From positions 1-32,601 of the forward strand of contig PLPA01000098.1 of the NCBI GenBank assembly GCA_003159355.1: 32,601 nt of DNA, in the 5' to 3' direction. The stretch is from Acidobacteriaceae bacterium. GTDB taxonomy: Bacteria > Acidobacteriota > Terriglobia > Terriglobales > Acidobacteriaceae. The notes under the pieces were generated by a model. The model had not been told where the DNA came from, did not search any database, and saw only the letters and a list, made by a program, of their open reading frames with translations. A program made the translations under genes and the position numbers. Positions 24,820 through 32,334 of this stretch are shown one piece after another (the stretch's first letter is position 1; each line of letters opens with the position of its first letter).

Positions 24820-25416
24820 TCAGCCTTCCGCGCGCGGGCCGACCGGCGTCACCGCCAGAATCCGGCAGCGGTGCTTGTTTGCCGCGCTCCAGGCCAGCGC
24901 CATCTCGCTCTCCATGTAGGCGCAATCGCCGGCTTCGAGCAACTCGTGCAGCCCGCCCGCGTCCAACTGCAACTTGCCTTCCAGCACGTACACCAGGCCG
25001 CTGGCCTCGTAGCAGGCATCCACCGCGCTGGAGGCGCCGCCGGCGGGAAATTCGATCATCTGCGCCACCAGCCGCGTTCCCTCCGCCAGCGCGTTCAGCG
25101 GGGTTGTCTTCACCGACTCCAGTCCGCGGCTATTGCCCTGCAAGTGGGCCTTGCGCGTGATCGAGAGCGTGTGCTTGGCGGGCTCGGAGAAAAAGTAGCT
25201 CATGCCCACGCCGTAGACTCGGCTGATGGTCGCCAGCGTGGGCAGCGTGGGAATCATGCGGTCCGTCTCCAGCTTGGAGAGCAGCGCCGTTGATAGCTTG
25301 GTCTCAGCCGCCAGGCGCGCCAGCGTGAGCCGCTTCTGGGTGCGCAGCGAGCGCAGTTTCATCCCGATGCAGTAAGGTTCCAGAGACCACTGAGCATAAG
25401 AAACAGTCTTGGTCAT
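24820..25416 (-). CDS. XRE-family regulator with C-terminal cupin domain
   Basis: HTH 'LRSLRTQKRLTLARLAAETKLSTALLSKLETDRMIPTLPTLATISRVYGV' followed by cupin-like 'SGLVYVLEGKLQLDAGGLHELLEAGDCAYMESEMALAWSA'. Confidence 0.85.
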   Translation of the reverse strand: MTKTVSYAQWSLEPYCIGMKLRSLRTQKRLTLARLAAETKLSTALLSKLETDRMIPTLPTLATISRVYGVGMSYFFSEPAKHTLSITRKAHLQGNSRGLESVKTTPLNALAEGTRLVAQMIEFPAGGASSAVDACYEASGLVYVLEGKLQLDAGGLHELLEAGDCAYMESEMALAWSAANKHRCRILAVTPVGPRAEG

Positions 25417-25668
25417 GAGTCACTCCCTTCTATCAGTTTGCCAGTCGCCGGTCTTGTTTCCCCTGACGAATTCATGAAGTTTTTCTGAACTCTCTTCGTC
25501 GTTGGTAATATCGTTTGGTTACTTTGCGCATGACAAAAGACAAAAAGATCCGGTGCACATTCTTCCCGTAGTCTCTCGAAGAGCAGATAATCTAGGGATC
25601 AAAGAAGATTCTGGGCTCATCGAAGCACAAAGATTCGCTGGAAGCATTGTTGTTCTTGTACCCCTGGG

Positions 25669-27726
25669 TTGTCCGCCACGCAGTTTCCCGCGACCACTGT
25701 ATGCTGTTGCCTTTCTCTTGTCCGGACCGGCAAGAGATCGGCAAATCTATTGCCTAGGATTCGAGGAAGCGCGTTGGTTGCAACGATCGATCCCCGCTCA
25801 GGCTCACTCAGCACCCAGGACGATTCGTCCCCGGCGACCGATCTGAATCGCCGGCGCGGAGATACTGGCTCCGCGGAGGCAAGTCTTGGCCGCCGGCGCT
25901 GTGATACCGGTTCCGCGTCAACGGCTCTTGGCCGTCGGGGCAGGGTGTCGTCCTGCTCCTTTGCCGGCTTCAGGCTGGAAGCGGATGGAACGCTCTGGCG
26001 CGGTGAGACGGTGGTTCACCTGCCTCCCAAGGAGCTGGCGGCGCTGCGGCTTCTTCTGGCCTACGCCGGTCAGATTGTTTCGCCCCTGCAACTGAGACAT
26101 GCGCTATGGGGCGATGTGCATGTGACGGCCGACAGTGTTCCCAAGTGCCTTTCTTCGTTGCGCGCGCGGCTGGAGCCGGAAAATTGCATTCAAACGGTCT
26201 ACAAGCGCGGCTACCGCTTCACGGCCGAGGTGCTGCGGCAGGGCCTCCCGCCAGCCGGGGCGCTTCCGCGTCTGGCCATCCTGCCCTTCGCCACCCTGCA
26301 CGAAGTTCCCAAACATCTCGGACCGGCTATCGCCGAAGAGACCATCGTCCGGCTCTCGAATGCGCGTTCTCCGGCCCTTTCCGTTTTGGCACGGGATTCC
26401 GTCTTCACCCTGGTCGGTCGCGGGTTTACGGCCCAGCAGATTGGCGAAACGCTCAAGGCCGACCTGGTCCTGACCGGAACCCTTCGCGCCCTTTCCTCGC
26501 AATACCGGCTGCGCGCGGAGATGATCCGCATCGAGGATGGCACGCAAATCTGGGTGGAAGATATGCTGGTGGACCAGAACCGGATCGCAGGATTGGAGTC
26601 GGAGTTGGTGCAGCGGCTGGCCTGGCGCCTGGGTGCCGGGTTCTCCGGCGGAAAGTCCTTGCGGCCGAGGTCGAGCGAGGGCGGGCTGTCCATCTCTGCC
26701 GCAGCCGAGGCCCTGGTCGAGCAAGAGAGCGGCTCGCAGCGCCGGGAGGCCTACGACATCTTCCTGCGCGGACGCCACGAGTGGCAGTCGCTTCATCGCC
26801 ATCGTATGCAGGACGGACTGCAGCACCTGTTGCGGGCCATCGAAGTGGATCCCTCGCTGATCTCTGCCAAGATTGATTTGGCGAATCTCTGTGTTGCTCA
26901 GAGCTTCTACGGCTTCATGTCCCCAGCGGTGGCCGCGGAGCACGTGCATCGCACGGCCGAGACCATCCCGGATCTGCCCCGCCAGGCGGAAGCCATCCTG
27001 CCCGCGCTGGGCTGGGTGAACTTCCACTTCGACCGCAATCTGCCCGCGGCCCTCAACGCCTTCTCCCTCAGCGCCCATCTGCCCCACGGTCCCTGGACCA
27101 CCCGCATCCGCGCCATGTTCACGCTCAGCCGGGGCCGCTTTGCAGAAGCCATCGAGTTGCTGCGCGCGGCCATCCAACTGGACCCCTATTCGGCCTGGCT
27201 GCACAGCCGTCTGGCCTGGGCGCTCCACCTGGATGGACAAGACGCCGAAAGCCTTGCGCAAAGCCAGAGCGCTCTCAGCCTCTTTCCCGAACATGAATTC
27301 ACCATCTTCTACGGGGCGCTGATCCTCGCTTTCAATGGAGAGGCGGCACGCGCTACCGAGCTTGCCCAGAATCTTGCGCAGCGTGTGCCCTTCTTCGACC
27401 TGGCCAACGCCGCTCATGCCTACGCCCTGGCCTGCGCGGGCCGCAGCGACGAAGCGCGCACCATCCTCGAGCGCATGCAATGGCTTAGCCGCGAACGCTT
27501 CCTCCTCCGTTCATTCACCCCAGCGGTCCATATAGCGCTCGGCGACATGGATGCCGCGATCGAGGAGCTTCACGCCGCCAACGAAACCCGCTGCCCATGG
27601 TTCTTCCAGACGCTGGCCGATCCACGCCTGAAAGCCCTCCACGGCCACCCTGAGTTCGAGCGGATGCGCGCCATCCTCCCGACCATGGAGGCCGAGGCGG
27701 CGAAGAATGCGGAACAGGAAGATTGA
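25669..27726 (+). CDS. OmpR/CadC-type winged-helix regulator with TolB-like and TPR C-terminal region; true start may be GTG 25945
   Basis: 'GFRLEADGTLWRGETVVHLPPKELAALRLLLAYAGQIVSPLQLRHALWGDVHVTADSVPKCLSSLRARL...IQTVYKRGYRF' is a trans_reg_C winged helix. 'AILPFATLHEV...' TolB-like, then helical repeats. N-terminal 92 residues look non-domain-like. Confidence 0.85.
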   Translation: MSATQFPATTVCCCLSLVRTGKRSANLLPRIRGSALVATIDPRSGSLSTQDDSSPATDLNRRRGDTGSAEASLGRRRCDTGSASTALGRRGRVSSCSFAGFRLEADGTLWRGETVVHLPPKELAALRLLLAYAGQIVSPLQLRHALWGDVHVTADSVPKCLSSLRARLEPENCIQTVYKRGYRFTAEVLRQGLPPAGALPRLAILPFATLHEVPKHLGPAIAEETIVRLSNARSPALSVLARDSVFTLVGRGFTAQQIGETLKADLVLTGTLRALSSQYRLRAEMIRIEDGTQIWVEDMLVDQNRIAGLESELVQRLAWRLGAGFSGGKSLRPRSSEGGLSISAAAEALVEQESGSQRREAYDIFLRGRHEWQSLHRHRMQDGLQHLLRAIEVDPSLISAKIDLANLCVAQSFYGFMSPAVAAEHVHRTAETIPDLPRQAEAILPALGWVNFHFDRNLPAALNAFSLSAHLPHGPWTTRIRAMFTLSRGRFAEAIELLRAAIQLDPYSAWLHSRLAWALHLDGQDAESLAQSQSALSLFPEHEFTIFYGALILAFNGEAARATELAQNLAQRVPFFDLANAAHAYALACAGRSDEARTILERMQWLSRERFLLRSFTPAVHIALGDMDAAIEELHAANETRCPWFFQTLADPRLKALHGHPEFERMRAILPTMEAEAAKNAEQED
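25849..25932 (+). repeat. Two imperfect 42-nt tandem repeats upstream of the winged-helix domain
   Basis: cgccggcgcggagatactggctccgcggaggcaagtcttggc / cgccggcgctgtgataccggttccgcgtcaacggctcttggc, 32 of 42 positions identical by eye. Confidence 0.75.
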
Positions 27727-27727
27727 A

Positions 27728-27748
27728 TAACCCAACGGGCTTGGGTTA
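27728..27748. promoter_or_regulatory. Inverted repeat (operator or weak terminator) between the regulator and the DUF4160 gene
   Basis: TAACCCAA-cgggc-TTGGGTTA, perfect 8-bp arms immediately after the regulator stop and 13 nt before the DUF4160 ATG. Confidence 0.5.
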
Positions 27749-27760
27749 GAATAGGAACAG

Positions 27761-28015
27761 ATGGGTTCGATCAGGCTCAGCGGGGTACGTTTCGCTGCAT
27801 ACACGATGGACCACGCGCCGCGCCACGTGCATGGCTTCTACGCTGACATTGAGGTGATCGTTGATCTTCGCCCAGACGGCAAGGTCTCGCTCGCCAACCG
27901 GACCGACGCCATCAGGCCGAGCAACGCAAGCAAATCGGATGTGCGCCATGTGCTCACGGTAGCCGCAGGGCATTTCGATGAACTGGTTATTCTTTGGGAG
28001 AAGCATCATGGCTGA
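27761..28015 (+). CDS. DUF4160-family protein
   Basis: 'FAAYTMDHAPRHVHGFYADIEVIVDLRPDGKVSLANR' is the DUF4160 signature (D-H-x-P-x-H-x-H-x-x-Y). Overlaps the downstream DUF2442 gene. Confidence 0.75.
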   Translation: MGSIRLSGVRFAAYTMDHAPRHVHGFYADIEVIVDLRPDGKVSLANRTDAIRPSNASKSDVRHVLTVAAGHFDELVILWEKHHG

Positions 28016-28439
28016 CCATGAAGTCATTACAACCGATGCCGAGATTGAAGCCGCCCTGAAGCGGGCAAAGCTCCACGACAGCGATCCGCGCGCGCTTGCG
28101 GTCGAACACATCCCCGGCCTCAACCTGCTCATCGTGGAACTCAGCAACGAGCGCCGGCTGGTGCTTCCCATCGAGGACGTGCAGGGGCTGGGCAACGCCA
28201 CGCACGAGCAAATTCAGAACTACGAATTGCTTGGCCGCGGAACCGGCATCAGTTTTCCAGAGCTTGACGTTGACCTCTACGTTCCCGCCCTGATCGAAGG
28301 CGTCTACGGAAACCGCCGCTGGATGGCGCAGCTAGGCAAAAAGGGAGGAAGCGCCAAGACCGAGGCCAAACGTCTGGCGGCAAAGGCAAACGGCGCCAAA
28401 GGCGGAAGGCCGGCTAGAGCCGCCGCGGTCAGCGCCTGA
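28008..28439 (+). CDS. DUF2442-family protein
   Basis: Start ATG 28008. 'LNLLIVELSNERRLVLPIEDVQGLGNATHEQIQNYELLGRGTGISFPELDVDLYVPALIEGVYGNRRWMAQLGKKGGSAKTEAKRLAAKANGAKGGRP' fits DUF2442 with its usual basic C-terminal tail. Confidence 0.8.
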   Translation: MADHEVITTDAEIEAALKRAKLHDSDPRALAVEHIPGLNLLIVELSNERRLVLPIEDVQGLGNATHEQIQNYELLGRGTGISFPELDVDLYVPALIEGVYGNRRWMAQLGKKGGSAKTEAKRLAAKANGAKGGRPARAAAVSA

Positions 28440-28546
28440 GTCATGCGACTCAGAAGGTGTGAAATCTGCTCGCCAAGCAGTTCGCATTCGTTGAGTTTGC
28501 GAGGGCGAATTGCCGATGGTCCCGGCCACGTCGTAGACTTTCTTCT

Positions 28547-29431
28547 ATGTACAAAATCGTAGACGCGCGCGGCGTCGGCCTCAACATCAAGCAGTTTGTG
28601 ATTGAGGCGCCGCGCATTGCGCGCAAGCACAAGCCGGGCCAGTTCATCATCCTCCGCCTTCATGACAAAGGCGAGCGCATTCCGCTCACCATCAAGTCAT
28701 CAGACCCGGTGGCCGGCACCGTCACCATTGTGGTGCAGGCTATCGGCAAGACCACTTCGCTGCTCAATTGCCTGGAGACGGGCGACTCCATTCTGGACAT
28801 CGTCGGCCCGCTCGGCAAGCCCTCGGAGATCGAAAACTACGGCACGGTTGTGGTCTTGGCAGGCAGCGTGGGCACGGCGATGGCGCTGCCCACGGCCTAC
28901 GCGCTCAAGCAGGCCGGCAATCACATCGTTTTCATAGAAGGCGCGCGCAGCGCGGAGATGGTCGTCTTTGAAGACGAGGTGCGCGCGGCCAGCAGCGAGA
29001 CCTTCATCATGACCGACGACGGCAGCTATGGCGAACTGGGGCTGGTCACGAAGAAGCTTGATGAGCTGATTCAATCCGGGCGCAAGATCGACTTTGTGCT
29101 GGCCGTGGGCCCGGTCCCTATGATGCGCGCCGTCGCGCGGATGACCACGCCGCTGGGCATCAAGACCATGGTCAGCCTAAACTCGATCATGGTGGACGGC
29201 ACGGGAATGTGCGGCGGCTGCCGCGTGCTGCTGGGCAAGCAGAGCAAATTCGCCTGCGTGGACGGGCCGGAGTTCGACGCCTCCATGGTCAACTTTGAAG
29301 TTTTGATGCAGCGCAACACCATGTACCGCGAGAAGGAGTGCGCATCGCTCAAGCAATTCCAGGAGAATATGGAAGAGCAACTGGCCGAGTTGCGAGCGGA
29401 GTTGGCCGCGGGGGAGAAACATTATGTCTGA
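28547..29431 (+). CDS. Sulfide/dihydroorotate-dehydrogenase-like FAD/NAD-binding subunit (NfnA/SudB-like) with [2Fe-2S] motif
   Basis: FNR-like KPGQFIILRLHDKGERIPLTI, NAD-binding segment VVLAGSVGTAMALPTAYAL, Cys cluster DGTGMCGGCRVLLGKQSKFACVDGPEFD. Confidence 0.88.
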   Translation: MYKIVDARGVGLNIKQFVIEAPRIARKHKPGQFIILRLHDKGERIPLTIKSSDPVAGTVTIVVQAIGKTTSLLNCLETGDSILDIVGPLGKPSEIENYGTVVVLAGSVGTAMALPTAYALKQAGNHIVFIEGARSAEMVVFEDEVRAASSETFIMTDDGSYGELGLVTKKLDELIQSGRKIDFVLAVGPVPMMRAVARMTTPLGIKTMVSLNSIMVDGTGMCGGCRVLLGKQSKFACVDGPEFDASMVNFEVLMQRNTMYREKECASLKQFQENMEEQLAELRAELAAGEKHYV

Positions 29432-30881
29432 GAAAAGTCCCCTTCCGCGCTCCGCAATGAATGTTCTTCCGCTCAAGGAGCGCATGAAGATCCTGCGCAG
29501 GCACATGCCGGAGCTGGACCCGCTGGTGCGCAGCCGCAACTTTGCGGAAGTAAATCTGGGACTGAACGTTCTGGATGCTGTCACCGAAGCCTCGCGCTGC
29601 ATCGAATGCGCCAAGCCCGGTTGCGTTGTCGATTGCCCGGTGGGCGTGCAGATCAAGACCATCGTGGCCCTGATCCATGCCGGCGACTACCTGGCCGCTG
29701 CGGCCAAACTGCGCGAGGACAATGCGCTGCCGGCCATCACCGGCCGCGTCTGCCCGCAGGAGAATCAATGCGAGGGCGGCTGCATCCTCGGCAAGAAGGG
29801 CGCGCCGGTGGCCATCGGCAACCTGGAGCGCTTTGTCGCCGACTTCGAGCGCGAGAGCGGGCAGCTTGGGCTGCCGGCCAATGCTCCTAAAACCGGCAAG
29901 AGCGTGGCCATCGTCGGCAGCGGCCCGGCTGGGCTCTCGGCCGCCGGCGACCTTGTCCAGAAGGGCCATCGGGTGCGCGTCTTTGAAGCGCTGCACGAAC
30001 TGGGCGGTGTGCTTGTCTACGGCATTCCGGAGTTTCGCCTGCCCAAATCCATCGTCAAGGGCGAGGTGGACAACCTGCGCCGCATGGGCGTCGAGTTCGA
30101 GACCAATGTGGTCGTCGGCAAGAGCGTCACCCTCGACGAGTTGATGCAGGAAGAGCACTACGACGCGGTCTTCGTTGCCACCGGCGCGGGTTTGCCGGTC
30201 TTCCTCAACGTTCCCGGCGAGCACTTCAACGGCGTCTACTCGGCCAATGAATTTTTGACGCGCGTCAACCTGATGCGCGCCTATAACTCTGAGTTCGACG
30301 AGCCGGTCTACGATTGCCGCGACAAGGACGTGATCGTGGTGGGCGGCGGCAACACCGCGATGGACGCGGTGCGAACCGCCCGGCGGCTGGGCGCGCGAAC
30401 GGCGACGCTGGTTTATCGCCGTTCCGAGGCGGAGATGCCGGCCCGCAAAGAAGAGGTCAAGCACGCCCGCGAAGAGGGCATCGAGTTCCATCTTTTGACT
30501 AATCCGGTCGAGTTCCTCGGCGACGAAAAGGGCTGGCTGACAGGAGCGAGATGTGTGCGCATGGATCTGAGCGAGCCGGACGAAAGCGGCCGCCGCCGCC
30601 CGGTCGAGATCAAAGGCTCGGAGTTCGTTCTGCCAGCGAATGTAGCGATCATCGGCGTCGGCACCACCGCCAATCCGCTGATTCAGAGCACCACGCCCGA
30701 TCTCGCGACCAACAAGTGGAATTACATCGTAGCGGATGAAAAGACTCTACGCACCTCCAAGCCGGGCGTCTTTGCCGGCGGCGACATTGTTACCGGCGGC
30801 GCAACGGTGATCCTGGCCATGGGCGCGGGGCGGAAAGCTGCTGCATCGATTCATGAGTACCTGACCAGCGGCGAGTGGTAG
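29424..30881 (+). CDS. GltD-like NADPH oxidoreductase (glutamate synthase small-subunit family; NfnB/SudA-like)
   Basis: SRCIECAKPGCVVDCPVGVQI and CPQENQCEGGCILGKKG [4Fe-4S] motifs, VAIVGSGPAGLSAAGDLVQKGHRVRVFEAL, VVGGGNTAMDAVRTARRLGA, FAGGDIVTGGATVILAMGAGRKAA. 8-nt overlap with the preceding gene. Confidence 0.93.
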   Translation: MSEKSPLPRSAMNVLPLKERMKILRRHMPELDPLVRSRNFAEVNLGLNVLDAVTEASRCIECAKPGCVVDCPVGVQIKTIVALIHAGDYLAAAAKLREDNALPAITGRVCPQENQCEGGCILGKKGAPVAIGNLERFVADFERESGQLGLPANAPKTGKSVAIVGSGPAGLSAAGDLVQKGHRVRVFEALHELGGVLVYGIPEFRLPKSIVKGEVDNLRRMGVEFETNVVVGKSVTLDELMQEEHYDAVFVATGAGLPVFLNVPGEHFNGVYSANEFLTRVNLMRAYNSEFDEPVYDCRDKDVIVVGGGNTAMDAVRTARRLGARTATLVYRRSEAEMPARKEEVKHAREEGIEFHLLTNPVEFLGDEKGWLTGARCVRMDLSEPDESGRRRPVEIKGSEFVLPANVAIIGVGTTANPLIQSTTPDLATNKWNYIVADEKTLRTSKPGVFAGGDIVTGGATVILAMGAGRKAAASIHEYLTSGEW

Positions 30882-30924
30882 GAGGCGATCTCCCGGGCAG
30901 TTTTAGATGGCGTAGAATTCGGAT

Positions 30925-31152
30925 ATGCAGAGACCGCACCAAATGACGGCGATTCTTTCGCGAGAAGACGATGGTTTTGTCGCCTTGTGCCCCGATTTGG
31001 ACATCGCAAGCCAGGGCGCAACGATTGAGGAGGCGCGCGCCAACCTCGTCGAAGCCTTGACGCTCTTTTTTGAGACTGCCTCTTCTTCAGAAATTGCGCG
31101 GCGGCTGCACAGCGAGGTCTTCGTCACGCAGGTTGAGGTGCCCGTTGGGTAA
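30925..31152 (+). CDS. hicB: HicB-family antitoxin (short form)
   Basis: MTAILSREDDGFVALCPDLDIASQGATIEEARANLVEALTLFFE, typical HicB partial RNase H fold, followed by HicA. Confidence 0.88.
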   Translation: MQRPHQMTAILSREDDGFVALCPDLDIASQGATIEEARANLVEALTLFFETASSSEIARRLHSEVFVTQVEVPVG

Positions 31153-31369
31153 GCTGCGGGTCCTCTCAGGCGCCGAGGCCTGCAAGATCCTCGAAGGGCG
31201 CGGATTTATCGCAGTGCGCCAGCGCGGCAGTCACCGAATCATGCAGTTGCAAACGGAGGGGACAACCATCACCGTCCCCGTTCCGCTCCACAATCCCCTC
31301 ATGCGCGGCACTCTCCAGAGCATCATCCGCCAATCGGGCCTCGACAGGTCGCTGTTTGAATACGAATAG
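31145..31369 (+). CDS. hicA: HicA-family toxin
   Basis: KLRVLSGAEACKILEGRGFIAVRQRGSHRIMQLQTEGTTITVPVPLHNPLMRGTLQSIIRQSGLDRSLF. TTG start at 31145 inferred (8-nt overlap with hicB). Confidence 0.9.
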   Translation: MGKLRVLSGAEACKILEGRGFIAVRQRGSHRIMQLQTEGTTITVPVPLHNPLMRGTLQSIIRQSGLDRSLFEYE

Positions 31370-31395
31370 CCGGTGTCTTGCGGGTCATCGAATCC

Positions 31396-31456
31396 GGGTG
31401 CCCCAGAGCCTTCACTGAGCTTGGCGGCTGGCTGTGAGATGCGCCACGACCCTGAT
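31396..31456 (+). repeat. Diverged copy of the GGGTGCCCCA-headed repeat upstream of vapBC
   Basis: GGGTGCCCCA at 31396-31405 and TGCGCCACGACCCTGAT at 31440-31456, shared with 32203-32219. Confidence 0.65.
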
Positions 31457-31496
31457 CTCCGCTTCCAATAAGAAAAAAGCGAACCTCGTCAACTAC

Positions 31497-31522
31497 ACGA
31501 AAATAGTGTACACTGTTTTCGT
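31497..31522. promoter_or_regulatory. 26-bp near-perfect palindrome abutting the vapB start codon; likely autoregulatory operator
   Basis: ACGAAAATAGTGTACACTGTTTTCGT, one mismatched pair (T/G), followed immediately by ATG at 31523. Confidence 0.8.
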
Positions 31523-31741
31523 ATGAAGAACATCACCCTAAGCGCCGACGAGGACCTGATTGAGCGGGCGCGCTTGATTGCGCGCGGACAGCGCAGCACT
31601 CTGAATAAGGCCTTCCGTGAATGGCTGGCGCAATTCTCTCAGAGCGCGGGAGACGCCCAGGGCTTCGATGCGCTGATGAAGCGCTTGCAGCACGTCGATG
31701 CGGGCCGGCGCTTTAGCAGGGACGAATTGAATGAGCGATAG
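31523..31741 (+). CDS. vapB: VapB-type antitoxin
   Basis: MKNITLSADEDLIERARLIARGQRSTLNKAFREWLAQF (RHH-type N-terminus), overlapping the PIN toxin by 11 nt. Confidence 0.88.
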   Translation: MKNITLSADEDLIERARLIARGQRSTLNKAFREWLAQFSQSAGDAQGFDALMKRLQHVDAGRRFSRDELNER

Positions 31742-32153
31742 ATTCTTTCTGGATACGAATATCTTCGTCTATTCCTTCGACCAAAGCTCCGCCGCGAAGG
31801 CCCGGAAAGCCACGGAACTCATCCGCGAGGCACTGACGACGCAGAAGGGCGTCATCAGCTATCAGGTGGTGCAGGAATTCTTCAATGTGGCCCTGAGACG
31901 GTTCTCCCAACCGATGCAGACGGCTGACGCCGAGCAGTATCTGAGCACGGTATTCCGCCCGTTGCTCGGCGTACATTCGTCCCAGGCGCTGTATGCGGAG
32001 GCATTGCATCTGCACGCGCAGAGCGGGCTTTCGTGGTACGACGCCTTGATCGTCTCAGCCGCAATCCAGGCGCGGTGCGACCTGCTTTATACCGAGGATA
32101 TCCAGCACGGTCAGCGCTTCGGAAGTCTCCAGGTTCGAAATCCCTTCCTCTGA
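31731..32153 (+). CDS. vapC: VapC-like PIN-domain toxin ribonuclease
   Basis: FFLDTNIFVYSFDQSSAAKARKATELI, ISYQVVQEFFNVALRRF, LSWYDALIVSAAIQARCDLLYTEDIQHGQRF. Confidence 0.92.
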   Translation: MSDRFFLDTNIFVYSFDQSSAAKARKATELIREALTTQKGVISYQVVQEFFNVALRRFSQPMQTADAEQYLSTVFRPLLGVHSSQALYAEALHLHAQSGLSWYDALIVSAAIQARCDLLYTEDIQHGQRFGSLQVRNPFL

Positions 32154-32173
32154 GTTCTCAGAATCGCCGGGAA

Positions 32174-32219
32174 CCCCAGGTCGCGATTTGGAACCTGGGA
32201 GGTGCGCCACGGCCCTGAT
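32174..32219 (+). repeat. Repeat copy downstream of vapBC
   Basis: CCCAGGT (32175-32181) / ACCTGGG (32193-32199) hairpin followed by TGCGCCACGGCCCTGAT (32203-32219), one mismatch to 31440-31456. Confidence 0.65.
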
Positions 32220-32239
32220 TCCTGTTCACTGACCACGGT

Positions 32240-32275
32240 AAAAAAACGGCGGCAAGAGGATCGCCTCCTGCCGCC
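32240..32275 (-). terminator. Rho-independent terminator for the minus-strand gene at the window end
   Basis: Minus-strand stem GGCGGCAGGAGG-cgat-CCTCTTGCCGCC (one G-U) followed by a T-tract (plus AAAAAAA at 32240-32246). Confidence 0.85.
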
Positions 32276-32334
32276 ACCGGTCTTTGCTGCAACCGCATTT
32301 GCTCTCTGCTTGAAACTTGCTCTGCAAATCCTTT

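Noticed and set aside
26106-26876. 256-aa plus-strand ORF overlapping the regulator in another frame
   Set aside because: Out-of-frame R/G/A-rich translation without a domain; consistent with GC-driven open frames.
26104-27480. 458-aa minus-strand ORF opposite the winged-helix/TPR regulator
   Set aside because: Antisense shadow; the sense strand has a clear winged-helix and TolB-like domain.
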